Origin: an uncultured Helicobacteraceae bacterium
GTDB lineage: Bacteria; Campylobacterota; Campylobacteria; Campylobacterales; Helicobacteraceae
Assembly: GCA_947588965.1 (NCBI GenBank)
Contig: CANQAN010000002.1
Location: forward strand, 124,001-188,000
Length of the DNA stretch: 64,000 nucleotides
Direction: 5' to 3'
Made by a program: the position numbers and the translations under genes. Below are positions 54,080-63,508 of the stretch, piece by piece; positions within the stretch are counted from its first letter, which is position 1; each line of letters begins with the position of its first letter. The notes below the pieces were generated by a model. The model saw only the letters and a program-made list of their open reading frames with translations, was not told the origin of the DNA and ran no database searches.

Positions 54080-54985
54080 ATGCTCTCAAAAGAAATTGTG
54101 CAATTTAGCGAAATGCGCTATGAGATTCGGGCGTATTTGTGTTTTTTGTTGCAACGCAATATCAAAAATCACCTCCCACACATTGAACTGAATAAAATCA
54201 TTGAGGGGTTGCATAAGATTGAGCGCGAAGTTGGAATCTTTGAGTTACTCTATATTTTGGATGCGGGAGGGAATTTGGTGATTGATGGCATTTCGCGAGA
54301 TTCTAGCTTGAAATGTAAAAAGGGGGAAAATCACAACGATAGAGCCTATTTTTATAGAGCTCTGCAAGAAGAAAAATGCATTCTAACTGACCCCTATCCC
54401 TCTCTTGCAAGTGGAAATTTGGTCGTAACTGCCGCATATCCACTCTATGATCATCGAGGGAAATTGATGTATGTCGTCTGCATCGATGTCCCTTTGAGTC
54501 GCAGCTTGGAACTTGTGCATCCAATGCCTTGGTTTGGATTGTTTGCGATATTTGGGAAAAGCGTGTATTTCCTCATTTCTCTTGCTTTGTTTTTGGTGAG
54601 CGCACTCTTGCTTGTCAAGGGTGGAATCAGCATGGGAGAGGCTTTGAGTTCTTTTGGTGATTTGGAGATAAAAGACGTCTTTGAGGCAACGATACTTGTA
54701 ACGCTCTCTTTAGCGATATTTGATTTGGTGCGTGCGATTTTTGAAGAAGAAGTCTTAGGACGCCAGAAGTCGCAGGATTCTAAAATGGCGCATAAGACAA
54801 TGGTGCGCTTCCTTGGATCCATTGTAATTGCTCTAGCTATCGAGGCTCTCATGCTTGTCTTTAAATTCACAATCATTGAGCCAGAAAAGTTGCTCTATGC
54901 AGTGTATTTGATTGGCGCAGTAACTTTCTTGTTGATCGGACTTGCGCTTTATATGCGCTTTGCTTCAAAGTCAAAGAGAGATTAG
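54080..54985 (+). CDS. PDC-sensor membrane protein without output domain
   Basis: 301 residues. Residues 1-150 form a PDC/Cache-like sensor module (YILDAGGNLVIDGISR, the NDRAYFYRALQEEKCIL block, LVVTAAYPLYDHRGKLMYVVCIDVPL), followed by three to four membrane helices (about 155-180, 205-225, 250-270, 275-295). No HAMP, kinase, GGDEF or MCP part follows, so how it signals is unclear. No signal anchor precedes the sensor, so this domain may be cytoplasmic. It abuts hisH downstream with no gap. Confidence 0.7.
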   Translation: MLSKEIVQFSEMRYEIRAYLCFLLQRNIKNHLPHIELNKIIEGLHKIEREVGIFELLYILDAGGNLVIDGISRDSSLKCKKGENHNDRAYFYRALQEEKCILTDPYPSLASGNLVVTAAYPLYDHRGKLMYVVCIDVPLSRSLELVHPMPWFGLFAIFGKSVYFLISLALFLVSALLLVKGGISMGEALSSFGDLEIKDVFEATILVTLSLAIFDLVRAIFEEEVLGRQKSQDSKMAHKTMVRFLGSIVIALAIEALMLVFKFTIIEPEKLLYAVYLIGAVTFLLIGLALYMRFASKSKRD

Positions 54986-55588
54986 ATGCTAGGGATTGTG
55001 AATTATCGCATTGGAAATTTAGCCAATGTAAAAAACGCTTTCTTAAAGCTTGGCACAAAAGTGCAAATTGAAGAGTTTCCAGAGAATCTTAAAAAATATG
55101 ATCATCTCATACTTCCCGGAGTCGGTGCTTTTGGTGATGCGATGGAGCATTTAAGGGCTTCTGCCATGCAAGAATCCCTTTTGGAGTTTGTCAAAAGTGG
55201 TAAGCCCCTGCTTGGAATCTGTCTTGGGATGCAGTTGCTATTCACAAAAAGCCATGAATTTGGCACACACATGGGGCTTGGGCTTTTAGAAGGGGAGGTT
55301 GTGAGGATTGAAGCAGTACAAAAGGGACAAAAGATTCCGCATATGGGCTGGAATCGCGTCTATCAAGTGAGAGAATCGCCGCTCTTACTCGGGTTAGAAT
55401 CCCCCTTTTATTTGTATTTTGTACATAGCTTCTGTGTGAAAAATTTACAAAATGCAGTGGGGGTCAGTCATTATGGAGCGGAATTTGCTTCTGTTGTGCA
55501 AAAGGACAATGTCTTTGGGATTCAGCCCCATCCAGAGAAGTCTCATAATGTAGGCTTAGAGATTCTTAAAAACTTTATCGCGTTATAA
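54986..55588 (+). CDS. hisH: Imidazole glycerol phosphate synthase, glutaminase subunit
   Basis: 200 residues, class I glutamine amidotransferase that feeds ammonia to HisF in histidine synthesis. The triad is visible: Cys in LLGICLGMQLLF, and His/Glu in IQPHPEKSHN. The LPGVGAFGDAM oxyanion region is present. Its ATG directly follows the stop of the PDC-sensor gene, and hisA follows after 9 bp. hisF is not in the window. Confidence 0.96.
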   Translation: MLGIVNYRIGNLANVKNAFLKLGTKVQIEEFPENLKKYDHLILPGVGAFGDAMEHLRASAMQESLLEFVKSGKPLLGICLGMQLLFTKSHEFGTHMGLGLLEGEVVRIEAVQKGQKIPHMGWNRVYQVRESPLLLGLESPFYLYFVHSFCVKNLQNAVGVSHYGAEFASVVQKDNVFGIQPHPEKSHNVGLEILKNFIAL

Positions 55589-55597
55589 GGACACAGT

Positions 55598-56305
55598 ATG
55601 CAGATTATTCCAGCAATTGACTTAAAAGAGGGCTGTGCAGTGAGATTGTCTCAAGGCATCATGGAGAGTGCGAAAGTCTATGCCGACAATCCTGCGGAAT
55701 TGGCTAAATATTTTGAGGACATAGGTGCGCAGTATTTGCATATTGTGGATTTGGATGGTGCTTTTGCGGGGAAGCCTAAGAATTGCGCTGTGATAGAGCA
55801 GATCGCCAAAAATTGTTCTTTGAAAATTGAAGTAGGGGGCGGAATCCGCGATGAGGACACGATTCAAATGTATCTCCAAAGCGGTGTTGAGCGCGTGATT
55901 TTAGGTTCAATCGCGCTAAAGAAGCCACGTTTTGCCCTTGAGATGGCACAAAAATATGCCGTTGTGATTGGGATTGACGCAAAAGACGGAAAAGTCGCAA
56001 CAGAAGGATGGGCAAAGAGTGGCGATGTCTTGGCATGGGAATTTGCAGAAAATTTCAAAGGAAGCAAGGTGGAGGCTATCATTTGCACAGATATTGCACG
56101 TGATGGAATGTTGGGCGGCTTGAATGTGGAATTTACAAAGAAAATTCAAGAAAAAAGCGGACTTTTTACAATTGCAAGTGGTGGATTATCCGATTTTAAA
56201 GATTTTGAATCTTTGTGTGCAGAAAAGATTGATGGCGTGATTGTCGGAAAGGCTTTTTATGAAAATAAAATCGATCTACGCGAGGCTTTTTTAAAATTTG
56301 GTTAG
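55598..56305 (+). CDS. hisA: ProFAR isomerase
   Basis: 235-residue TIM barrel that isomerises ProFAR to PRFAR, the HisHF substrate. Catalytic Asp in [14 protein letters not shown] and the second Asp in [12 protein letters not shown]; the two phosphate loops [10 protein letters not shown] and [11 protein letters not shown] are clear. It follows hisH by 9 bp, the usual hisH-hisA order, but hisF and other his genes are absent here. Confidence 0.95.
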   Translation: MQIIPAIDLKEGCAVRLSQGIMESAKVYADNPAELAKYFEDIGAQYLHIVDLDGAFAGKPKNCAVIEQIAKNCSLKIEVGGGIRDEDTIQMYLQSGVERVILGSIALKKPRFALEMAQKYAVVIGIDAKDGKVATEGWAKSGDVLAWEFAENFKGSKVEAIICTDIARDGMLGGLNVEFTKKIQEKSGLFTIASGGLSDFKDFESLCAEKIDGVIVGKAFYENKIDLREAFLKFG

Positions 56306-56340
56306 TTCATTAAGAAAAATTATTGTTTATTGTTTAAAAA

Positions 56341-56351
56341 TATGCTAGAAT
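56341..56351 (+). promoter_or_regulatory. Extended -10 promoter of the cheY-prmA-ftsH operon
   Basis: TATGCTAGAAT, 49 bp before the cheY start, identical to the elements before galE and glmS. Confidence 0.6.
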
Positions 56352-56400
56352 GTCGCCACGAGTTATTATAAAATGAAAGGTTTATTTTAAGGAGTTAGCA

Positions 56401-56775
56401 TTGAAAATGGTTGTTGTTGATGATAGTTCTACAATGCGCAGAATTATCAAGAATACCTTGGCAAGACTCGGATATGAGGACATTTTAGAGGGTGAAAATG
56501 GTGTTGAGGGATGGGAGAAAATGAACTCCAATCCTGATGTGAAAGTCCTCATCACAGATTGGAATATGCCCGAAATGAATGGTCTAGATTTGGTGAAAAA
56601 GGTGCGCGCAGATGATCGATTCAAGGATATCCCAATTATTATGGTTACGACAGAAGGGGGAAAAGCAGAGGTTATTACCGCACTGAAAGCAGGTGTGAAT
56701 AATTATATTGTTAAGCCCTTTACACCACAAGTTTTAAAGGAGAAGTTGGAAGTTGTCTTAGGCGTGAATGATTGA
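56401..56775 (+). CDS. cheY: Chemotaxis response regulator CheY
   Basis: 124-residue receiver domain. Acidic pocket VVVDDSSTMRRI, phosphoacceptor Asp in LITDWNMPEMNG, switch Thr in IIMVTTEGGKAEV and Lys in NNYIVKPFTPQVL. It starts at a TTG at 56401, 7 nt after AAGGAG, giving MKMVVVDD, the expected N-terminus; the ATG two codons later is too far from the ribosome site. Binds FliM to reverse flagella. First gene of the operon with prmA and ftsH. Confidence 0.97.
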   Translation: MKMVVVDDSSTMRRIIKNTLARLGYEDILEGENGVEGWEKMNSNPDVKVLITDWNMPEMNGLDLVKKVRADDRFKDIPIIMVTTEGGKAEVITALKAGVNNYIVKPFTPQVLKEKLEVVLGVND

Positions 56776-56781
56776 TTTAAG

Positions 56782-57672
56782 ATGAATCCTTATTATTATT
56801 GCCTCAATGTTAAAGCAAATGATTATGTGTGGTTGTTGCAAAATAAGGCTCTTGAAATTACAGAAGCGGCGATTGAAGAGATTGAAAATGGTTTTATTAT
56901 CCGCACAGAAGAGCCTATAGAGCCTATAAAGAGACGTTTGAGTGCGTATGCTGAAGAGTTGAGTGTGATTGTTGGTGCTGGGATAGAATTGAAGTTCAGC
57001 ACAACAAAGTGTCGTAACGAAGATTGGATTGCGCAATATCGAGAATCCGTTCAGCCTATAGAATGTGGAAAGTATTATATCCATCCCTCTTGGTGTGAGC
57101 AGAGAGGGGATAAAGTTAATGTGATTATTGAACCCGCACTCGCGTTTGGAAGTGGGCATCATCCAAGCACTTTTGGCTGTTTGATGGCTTTTCAAGTGCT
57201 AGAGCAGAGATTCCAAGGGAAGGATTCTAAGAATAATCTTGCAGCGGGATTAAAGTCCAAAAGAATCCTTGATGTGGGTTGCGGAAGTGGAATCTTAAGT
57301 ATTTGTGCAAAAAAAAGCGGGGCTATCGTCTTTGCTTGTGATACCGATGAGATGGCTGTGGAATCCACAAAGGAAAATGCGCAAAAAAATGATGTTGTGC
57401 TTGATGGAGTTTTTTGTGGTTCATTAGATGCCATACCAGAGGAAAAATACAGCTTTGATGTTGTTGTTGCAAATATCCTTGCAGATGTGATTCTTGCGCT
57501 CCCTTTAGAAGAATTTGTCAAGGAGAGGGGATATTTGATTTTATCAGGAATTTTAGAGGTGTATTTACCCAAAGTTCTTGCTAAATTCAAAGATTTTAAT
57601 GTGATTTCACGCGAGATAAACGCACAATGGGCGACACTCGTTTTAGAAAAAAAGGATAGAGATGCAAAATAA
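56782..57672 (+). CDS. prmA: Ribosomal protein L11 methyltransferase
   Basis: 296 residues. AdoMet motif KRILDVGCGSGILSICAKK, the substrate-loop PALAFGSGHHPSTFGCL and the catalytic-type FDVVVANILADVILAL are diagnostic for PrmA, which trimethylates ribosomal protein L11. Between cheY (6 bp) and ftsH (11-bp overlap), an order I recall as HP1067-HP1069 in H. pylori. Confidence 0.95.
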   Translation: MNPYYYCLNVKANDYVWLLQNKALEITEAAIEEIENGFIIRTEEPIEPIKRRLSAYAEELSVIVGAGIELKFSTTKCRNEDWIAQYRESVQPIECGKYYIHPSWCEQRGDKVNVIIEPALAFGSGHHPSTFGCLMAFQVLEQRFQGKDSKNNLAAGLKSKRILDVGCGSGILSICAKKSGAIVFACDTDEMAVESTKENAQKNDVVLDGVFCGSLDAIPEEKYSFDVVVANILADVILALPLEEFVKERGYLILSGILEVYLPKVLAKFKDFNVISREINAQWATLVLEKKDRDAK

Positions 57673-59584
57673 CAATCAAACTCCACAAGACAAAAAGCCG
57701 GGCGGGTTTTTTAACCAGAATCCGCTTTTGGTGTTCGTGATTTTTGCGATTATCGCAATCGTAGCCTTTCGCATGTTTTCCCCAAGTGGAGATGTGGGCA
57801 AACTAAGCGGTGCAAACACGACAAGAACAATCAATTATTATGAACTCAAAAAACTCATTGAAAATAAGCAGGTGGATTTTGTCGCTATCGGACAGACAAG
57901 CATTAAGGCGACAGCACAAAGCGGTGGGAATAAAATCATTTATAACGCTCAAAGAGTGAGTCCTGATAACACGCTTATTCCCTTGCTTGATAAGAGTGGC
58001 GTGGAATACACGGGCTATAGTGAGAGCAATTGGTTGAGTGATATGCTCTTTGGCTGGGTTTTGCCTGTTTTTATATTTTTTGCGATTTGGATGTTTTTGG
58101 CAAGTCGTATGCAAAAAAACATGGGAAGCGGAATCTTAGGGATTGGCAGTTCTAAAAAGCTTGTCAATGCAGAGAAGCCAAATGTCAAGTTTGAGGACAT
58201 GGCCGGGAATGCAGAGGCAAAGGATGAGGTTGTAGAGATTGTGGATTTTTTGAAAAATCCCGACAGATATGTAGCCCTTGGGGCAAAGATTCCTAAGGGT
58301 GTTTTACTCGTAGGTCCTCCGGGAACAGGAAAAACGCTTCTTGCAAAGGCAGTGGCAGGTGAGGCGAGTGTGCCGTTTTTTTCTGTGAGTGGGAGCAGTT
58401 TTATTGAGATGTTTGTTGGCGTAGGGGCAAGTCGCGTTCGCGATCTGTTTGAAAATGCTAAAAAGGAAGCGCCAAGCATTATTTTTATTGATGAGATTGA
58501 TGCTATCGGTAAAAGTCGTGCCGCAGGGGGCATGATTAGCGGAAACGATGAGCGTGAGCAGACACTCAATCAACTTCTAGCAGAAATGGATGGATTCAGT
58601 TCGGATTCTTCACCTGTGATTGTTCTTGCAGCGACGAATCGCCCTGAAGTGCTTGATCCCGCGCTTTTGCGTCCCGGTAGATTTGACAGACAAGTGCTTG
58701 TGGATAAGCCCGATTTTGAGGGACGTGTCGAGATTTTAAAGGTACATATTAAAAACATCAAACTCGCAAGAGATGTGGATTTGTTTGAAGTTGCGCGATT
58801 GACCGCGGGGCTTGCTGGGGCAGATTTGGCAAATATTGTCAATGAGGCGGCGTTGCTTGCAGGACGTGGAAACAAGAGAGAGGTTGAGCAAAGTGATTTT
58901 CTAGAGGCGGTGGAGAGAGGAATCGCGGGATTGGAGAAAAAATCGCGCAGAATCTCACCAAAGGAAAAGAAAATCGTTGCCTATCATGAGAGCGGACATG
59001 CTTTGATTGCCGAGATTACAAAGGGGGCAAAAAAGGTTACAAAAGTCTCTATCATTCCGCGAGGACTTGCCGCGCTTGGTTATACATTAAATACACCAGA
59101 AGAAAACAAATATCTCATGCAAAAGCATGAACTCTTAGCAGAGGTCGATGTGTTGCTTGGTGGGAGAGCCGCAGAGGATGTGTTTTTAGGAGAGATTTCA
59201 ACGGGTGCAAGCAATGACTTAGAACGTGCAACGGATATCATTAAGGCAATGGTTAGCTACTATGGCATGACAGATGTTGCGGGATTAATGGTGCTAGAGA
59301 AGCAACGTAATGTATTCTTAAATGGAGGGCTTGGAAGCACTAGAGAATACAGCGAAGAGATGGCACAAAAAATGGATTCATACATTAAGGCTATGCTGAA
59401 TGAACGTTTTGAAGCAGTGAAAGAATCTTTGATTGCTTATAGGGACGCAATTGAGAGTATTGTGAAAGAGCTATTTGAGAAAGAAAATATTGATGGTGAG
59501 AAGGTGCGCGAGATTATTAAAGAATACGAGCAGGAACATCATTTGACAAGTCGCCTTGTTGAAGAGGAAAAAGAGGAGGCATAG
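57662..59584 (+). CDS. ftsH: ATP-dependent zinc metalloprotease FtsH
   Basis: 640-residue membrane protease. Two helices (about 18-36 and 122-142) flank a periplasmic domain; the AAA module has Walker [17 protein letters not shown], Walker [12 protein letters not shown] and [22 protein letters not shown]; the zinc site HESGH follows, and the tail has coiled-coil propensity. Degrades misfolded membrane proteins and regulatory targets such as LpxC (family knowledge). Confidence 0.98.
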   Translation: MQNNNQTPQDKKPGGFFNQNPLLVFVIFAIIAIVAFRMFSPSGDVGKLSGANTTRTINYYELKKLIENKQVDFVAIGQTSIKATAQSGGNKIIYNAQRVSPDNTLIPLLDKSGVEYTGYSESNWLSDMLFGWVLPVFIFFAIWMFLASRMQKNMGSGILGIGSSKKLVNAEKPNVKFEDMAGNAEAKDEVVEIVDFLKNPDRYVALGAKIPKGVLLVGPPGTGKTLLAKAVAGEASVPFFSVSGSSFIEMFVGVGASRVRDLFENAKKEAPSIIFIDEIDAIGKSRAAGGMISGNDEREQTLNQLLAEMDGFSSDSSPVIVLAATNRPEVLDPALLRPGRFDRQVLVDKPDFEGRVEILKVHIKNIKLARDVDLFEVARLTAGLAGADLANIVNEAALLAGRGNKREVEQSDFLEAVERGIAGLEKKSRRISPKEKKIVAYHESGHALIAEITKGAKKVTKVSIIPRGLAALGYTLNTPEENKYLMQKHELLAEVDVLLGGRAAEDVFLGEISTGASNDLERATDIIKAMVSYYGMTDVAGLMVLEKQRNVFLNGGLGSTREYSEEMAQKMDSYIKAMLNERFEAVKESLIAYRDAIESIVKELFEKENIDGEKVREIIKEYEQEHHLTSRLVEEEKEEA

Positions 59585-59589
59585 GGGAG

Positions 59590-60219
59590 ATGGGAACGAC
59601 CACAGAAATTGTTGCAAAAGAGGGTTGGAAGCCTATAATTATCGTTGCATTGCTTTTGATTGTGTCTTTGTTTTTTAATCTTAAATTCATCGCTCTGTTG
59701 TTTTGTGTCTTGCTTTTGTGTCTTGTGTATTTCTATAGAAATACAGAGAGAATTCCAGAAGATGCGACAAATGAGTCTGTGATAGCCCCTTTGGATGGAA
59801 TCATTAAGGGGATTCAAACTAAAGAAGATGGAATCTATTTAAATGTGAGAAAACCTATTTGCTTTTGTGGATTGCTTAGAATGCCTGTTGCAGAGGTTGG
59901 TCATAGTGGCAGAGCATTAACGGGGGCGTTTGTCAAAGGGCTTAAAAGCGGAGATTCTCGCGTAGGAGAGCGACTTGAGATTTCGTTTTTTCAAAATGAG
60001 GCTTCAGAAAATGCACTAAAACTCACGCTCTATCCTAGAATCTTTGGGCAATCTGTCTTGTATTTTTCTGATTCTACCTTTAAACTTGGGGAGAGATTGG
60101 GCTTTTTTTTAAAGGGTGATGCGCTCTTAAGGATTCCGCTAGAATCTGAATTGAGGGTCAATATCGGCGATACAATCTATGCTGGAAAGACACTCATGGC
60201 TAAACTAAAGAGAGCTTAA
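59590..60219 (+). CDS. Phosphatidylserine decarboxylase-related protein lacking the Gly-Ser cleavage site
   Basis: 209 residues with two N-terminal membrane helices (about 15-50) and then a domain that follows archaeal-type phosphatidylserine decarboxylase: APLDGIIKGI, NEASENALKLTLYPR, LGERLGFFLKGD, VNIGDTIYAGKTLMA. At the place of the FGS(R/T) self-cleavage motif it reads FLKGD, so the pyruvoyl group cannot form and it should not decarboxylate. It sits directly before pssA, so it may regulate or bind phosphatidylserine (inference). I recall the same gene order (HP1070-HP1071) in H. pylori. Confidence 0.7.
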   Translation: MGTTTEIVAKEGWKPIIIVALLLIVSLFFNLKFIALLFCVLLLCLVYFYRNTERIPEDATNESVIAPLDGIIKGIQTKEDGIYLNVRKPICFCGLLRMPVAEVGHSGRALTGAFVKGLKSGDSRVGERLEISFFQNEASENALKLTLYPRIFGQSVLYFSDSTFKLGERLGFFLKGDALLRIPLESELRVNIGDTIYAGKTLMAKLKRA

Positions 60220-60932
60220 TGCGCATCGATCCGCTCTACATACTTCCTAATCTCTTCACAGGAGCAAGTATTTATCTGGGTGTATTATCCATCTCTTATG
60301 CCTTTATGGGACGCTTTGGTGTGGCTTGTTGGCTTGTGTTAATGAGTTTGATTTTTGATGGGCTTGATGGCAGGGTGGCACGGCTCACAGGGACGGTGAG
60401 TAAATTTGGCGTAGAATTTGATTCATTGGCCGATATTATCGCATTTGGAATCGCTCCTGCAATGATATTGTTTTTCTACACGGGATTCCATTATGGGAAA
60501 TTTGGCATCGTGTCTGCTGGAGTGTATGTTGTCTTTGGCGCGGTGAGGCTTGCACGTTTTAATGTAACGACAAACAATAACGAACCCAATGTCTTTATCG
60601 GCTTACCGATTCCAGCGGCAGCGGTTTTTGTTGTGAGTTGGTTACTCTTTGCTATGGATTTTAACACAGACGATTATGAGCTTTCTTCTATGATTTTGCA
60701 TTTTTTGATGTTTGCAAGTTTGATTGTATCGCTTCTTATGGTAAGCAACATTCGTTATCCGAGCTTTAAGAAAATGAGTTTTGAAAAGATAAGTTTTGGG
60801 AAAATTGTCGTGGGGCTTATGCTTGTGTTGGCAATTTTATTCATTTATCCCGTCCTTACGATTGTAACACTCATAACGATTTATGTTTGCTTTGGTCCTT
60901 TGCGCGCTATTTATTATCTGTTTATTAGGTGA
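60219..60932 (+). CDS. pssA: CDP-diacylglycerol-serine O-phosphatidyltransferase
   Basis: 237 residues, inner-membrane enzyme that makes phosphatidylserine. The CDP-alcohol phosphotransferase motif DGLDGRVARL...FGVEFDSLAD is complete, with about seven membrane helices. It starts on the last base of the preceding PSD-like stop codon. The end overlaps the convergent TPR-glycosyltransferase gene by 8 bp. Confidence 0.96.
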   Translation: MRIDPLYILPNLFTGASIYLGVLSISYAFMGRFGVACWLVLMSLIFDGLDGRVARLTGTVSKFGVEFDSLADIIAFGIAPAMILFFYTGFHYGKFGIVSAGVYVVFGAVRLARFNVTTNNNEPNVFIGLPIPAAAVFVVSWLLFAMDFNTDDYELSSMILHFLMFASLIVSLLMVSNIRYPSFKKMSFEKISFGKIVVGLMLVLAILFIYPVLTIVTLITIYVCFGPLRAIYYLFIR

Positions 60933-62736
60933 TTTGGGATTCTAGGATTGAGGTAAGTTTTTTGGTTATTTTGTTTTCTGCGCTTGTGTCATTTGGATTT
61001 GCGACGAAGCAATGCACATTATCTTTATAAAATTGCGCCTTTGGTGCTTCATAGGGGCCAAAGCGCCAATCAAAGCGTGGTTGTAGCACAATCAAAGTTG
61101 GAATCCCACAGAGAATGCTTAAATGTGCAGGTGAGCTATCGATTCCAACGACACAATCAATATCTTGCAAGGCTTCATATGTATCAAGCCAATGCTTAAA
61201 AGATGCCCCACGATTTATGATAAAATCAGGCATCTGAAAGTCTCCTACCTGCAGGGATACAAGCTCTACATTTTTAAGAGGACTAAGGAAATTTAGAAAG
61301 AAGTCTAAATGAAAATTGCGTGAATTTGGTTCTTTAATAGCGAAGTTTGTGTGCCAAAAAAAGCCAATTTTTTTGGTCTTAGAGAGATTATACTTTCTTT
61401 TAGGAAAAGACAGAGGGGATTTGAGTTGATTGAGTTTTGTAAGAGTGTGCAGTCCTAGAAAATGCGGGATAGAAGTCAGAGGAATCGCAAAGTCAAATGA
61501 GTGAGGAATGGATTGACAGAGTGTCAGATTCTTAAAGGCTTTTTCTTGGGATTGTAAATGAGCAAACAGCGGATAAAGCGCACTTTGTGGGCAAAATAAC
61601 ACTTGTTTGGCAATCTGGCATAAAGGCTCTAGCACTCTGCTAAACATAAGTGTATCGCCAAAACCCTGCTCACAATACACACAAATAATCTTGTCTTTTA
61701 GAGCGTTTTTGTCTTGCTTGAGGGCTTCTGTAGCCTCCTCATAATGCCCTAGAGAAAAAGTCGTTGGATTTGCAAATTTTAAGCGGTATTCATAGAGTTC
61801 TAATCCCTTTTTGAAATGCCCGTCTTTGTCTCCCTGTCGCATAAGGAAATATGCATAGGAAAAGGCGATTCTTGCATAAAAGATTTCATTTGTCTGTGCC
61901 AAAGTGAGGGCTTTTTGGTAAATGGAATCTGATTTTTTATAGTGTCCTGTGTATTCTAATATCATCGCAAAAAGAAAGAGGGATTCTGCAGAGTTGAGAG
62001 ACTCTTCAATGGGTTGTAGAATTTCTAATGCGTTTTGTGCCTCTAAGAGAGGAATCTCAAAGAACTCTAGATAGGTTTTTGCGATTTGGATTTTGAGTTT
62101 TATTAAGAAATTTTGCAGTGGGGGTATTTCTGGATTTTCTTGTGAATATCGTGTTTTACCAAGACGCGCACTCAAGGAATCTTGTTGCAATGTATATGTG
62201 GGATTGATTGCAGAGAGTTCTCTTATACGTTCCGTGAGTGTTTGTTGCGCTTCAAGATAGATTTCTAGAGCCTTTTTGGGGGCGTCAGATTGATACATTT
62301 GCCCAAAATCAAGCCACAAATCAAAGGATTTTGGGCATTCTTGCAAGAGCTTTCTGTAGAGAAAATCCGCTTCATTATAGAGCTTTTGTGCTTTGTAGGA
62401 TTCTAAGAGTGTCAGAGCAAATTCGGCTTTTATGGGATTGTCATTGTCGTTTAAAAGGGAAATGAGAATCTGACAGGCTTGCTGGTAATTTTGCGTGAGA
62501 TTGGAGGCTTTTGCGACATTGAGCGCGTAGAAGTAAGAATGCGAATGTAAAGAGTAGGCTTGCAGACAGAGTTCTAGGGCGTGAGGAGATTTGAGCTTGA
62601 GGGCGCAATGTGAAGCAAGGGTGAGGACCCTCTCTCTATGTGGAATCTCATGGGGGGATTCTAGGATTTTGAGACAAATCTCCAAACACTCCTTGAAGCG
62701 CCCTTCAAAATATCTTATTTCTGCGATGTCTAACAT
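60925..62736 (-). CDS. TPR protein with C-terminal heptosyltransferase-like (GT9/GT41) domain
   Basis: 603 residues. The first ~320 are helical TPR-like repeats (AEIRYFEGRFKECLEICLKIL, ALTLLESYKAQKLYNEADFLY, LFLFAMILEYTGHYKKSDSIYQKAL and more). The C-terminal half holds IICVYCEQGFGDTLMFSRVL (GFGD donor loop) and DCVVGIDSSPAHLSILCGIPTLIVL, the donor-site signature shared with ADP-heptose transferases. Such proteins glycosylate proteins or LPS in the cytoplasm. The target is unknown. rpe lies 3 bp upstream on the same strand. Confidence 0.8.
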   Translation of the reverse strand: MLDIAEIRYFEGRFKECLEICLKILESPHEIPHRERVLTLASHCALKLKSPHALELCLQAYSLHSHSYFYALNVAKASNLTQNYQQACQILISLLNDNDNPIKAEFALTLLESYKAQKLYNEADFLYRKLLQECPKSFDLWLDFGQMYQSDAPKKALEIYLEAQQTLTERIRELSAINPTYTLQQDSLSARLGKTRYSQENPEIPPLQNFLIKLKIQIAKTYLEFFEIPLLEAQNALEILQPIEESLNSAESLFLFAMILEYTGHYKKSDSIYQKALTLAQTNEIFYARIAFSYAYFLMRQGDKDGHFKKGLELYEYRLKFANPTTFSLGHYEEATEALKQDKNALKDKIICVYCEQGFGDTLMFSRVLEPLCQIAKQVLFCPQSALYPLFAHLQSQEKAFKNLTLCQSIPHSFDFAIPLTSIPHFLGLHTLTKLNQLKSPLSFPKRKYNLSKTKKIGFFWHTNFAIKEPNSRNFHLDFFLNFLSPLKNVELVSLQVGDFQMPDFIINRGASFKHWLDTYEALQDIDCVVGIDSSPAHLSILCGIPTLIVLQPRFDWRFGPYEAPKAQFYKDNVHCFVANPNDTSAENKITKKLTSILESQIT

Positions 62737-62739
62737 GTT

Positions 62740-63375
62740 TTATTTCAAAGATGCAATGTTTTTTGCATAATCACCATTAAAAATATAGCTTCCTGCCACC
62801 ACGATATCTGCTCCTGCTTCCTTGAGGACTTGTATGTTTTTGTCATTGATGCCCCCATCAACTTCAATGAGGCATTGGGGGTTTTTGATTTCAATTTTGT
62901 CTTTGAGGAGTTTGATTTTGTCCAAAACATTAGGAATGAATTTCTGTCCGCCAAAGCCCGGATTGACGCTCATTATAAGCACCATATCTAGGGATTCTAG
63001 TAGATATTCTATGTTCTCTAAGCCACTGTGTGGGTTTAAGACGACAGCGGGTCTTATGTTGAGATTCCGAATCTTTTGTGCAAGTCTGTGAGCGTGTTTT
63101 TCCTCTTCTATGTGAAAAGAAATAAATTCTGGCTTGAAAGGAGCAAACAAATCCACAAAAAAGCTATTATTTTGCACCATCAAATGAATGTCAAGCGGTT
63201 TTGTGCTTGCCTTTGCGATGGATTCTATGACAACAGGACCTATGGTGAGATTTGGCACAAAATGCCCGTCCATGACATCAATATGCACAAAATCGCAGCC
63301 ACACTCGCAAATGGACTTCACTTCAGAAGCTAATTTCCCAAAATCAGCCGCAAGAATACTTGGTGCAACAAGCAT
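62740..63375 (-). CDS. rpe: Ribulose-phosphate 3-epimerase
   Basis: 211 residues from the ATG at 63375 (AAAGGGA upstream); the longer frame to 63450 runs through the promoter. TIM barrel with VAPSILAADFGKL, the metal-site HIDVMDGHFVPNLT, VNPGFGGQKF and VDGGINDKNI. Interconverts ribulose-5-P and xylulose-5-P in the pentose phosphate pathway. Divergent from fbp, another sugar-phosphate gene. Confidence 0.97.
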   Translation of the reverse strand: MLVAPSILAADFGKLASEVKSICECGCDFVHIDVMDGHFVPNLTIGPVVIESIAKASTKPLDIHLMVQNNSFFVDLFAPFKPEFISFHIEEEKHAHRLAQKIRNLNIRPAVVLNPHSGLENIEYLLESLDMVLIMSVNPGFGGQKFIPNVLDKIKLLKDKIEIKNPQCLIEVDGGINDKNIQVLKEAGADIVVAGSYIFNGDYAKNIASLK

Positions 63376-63402
63376 AAAAATCCCTTTTAAAGAAATGGAG
63401 AA

Positions 63403-63411
63403 ATTGTAGCA
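63403..63411 (-). promoter_or_regulatory. Extended -10 promoter of rpe
   Basis: Minus-strand TGCTACAAT, 28 bp before the rpe start, identical to the secG element at 11404-11412. Confidence 0.5.
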
Positions 63412-63508
63412 AAAAACTATAAAATATGCCCTAAAGTCGTCTGCAATCAATAGAAAATTAAGAGTAAAATCGCTACAATCTAGGGATTAATTTTCTAGGG
63501 AAGTATGA

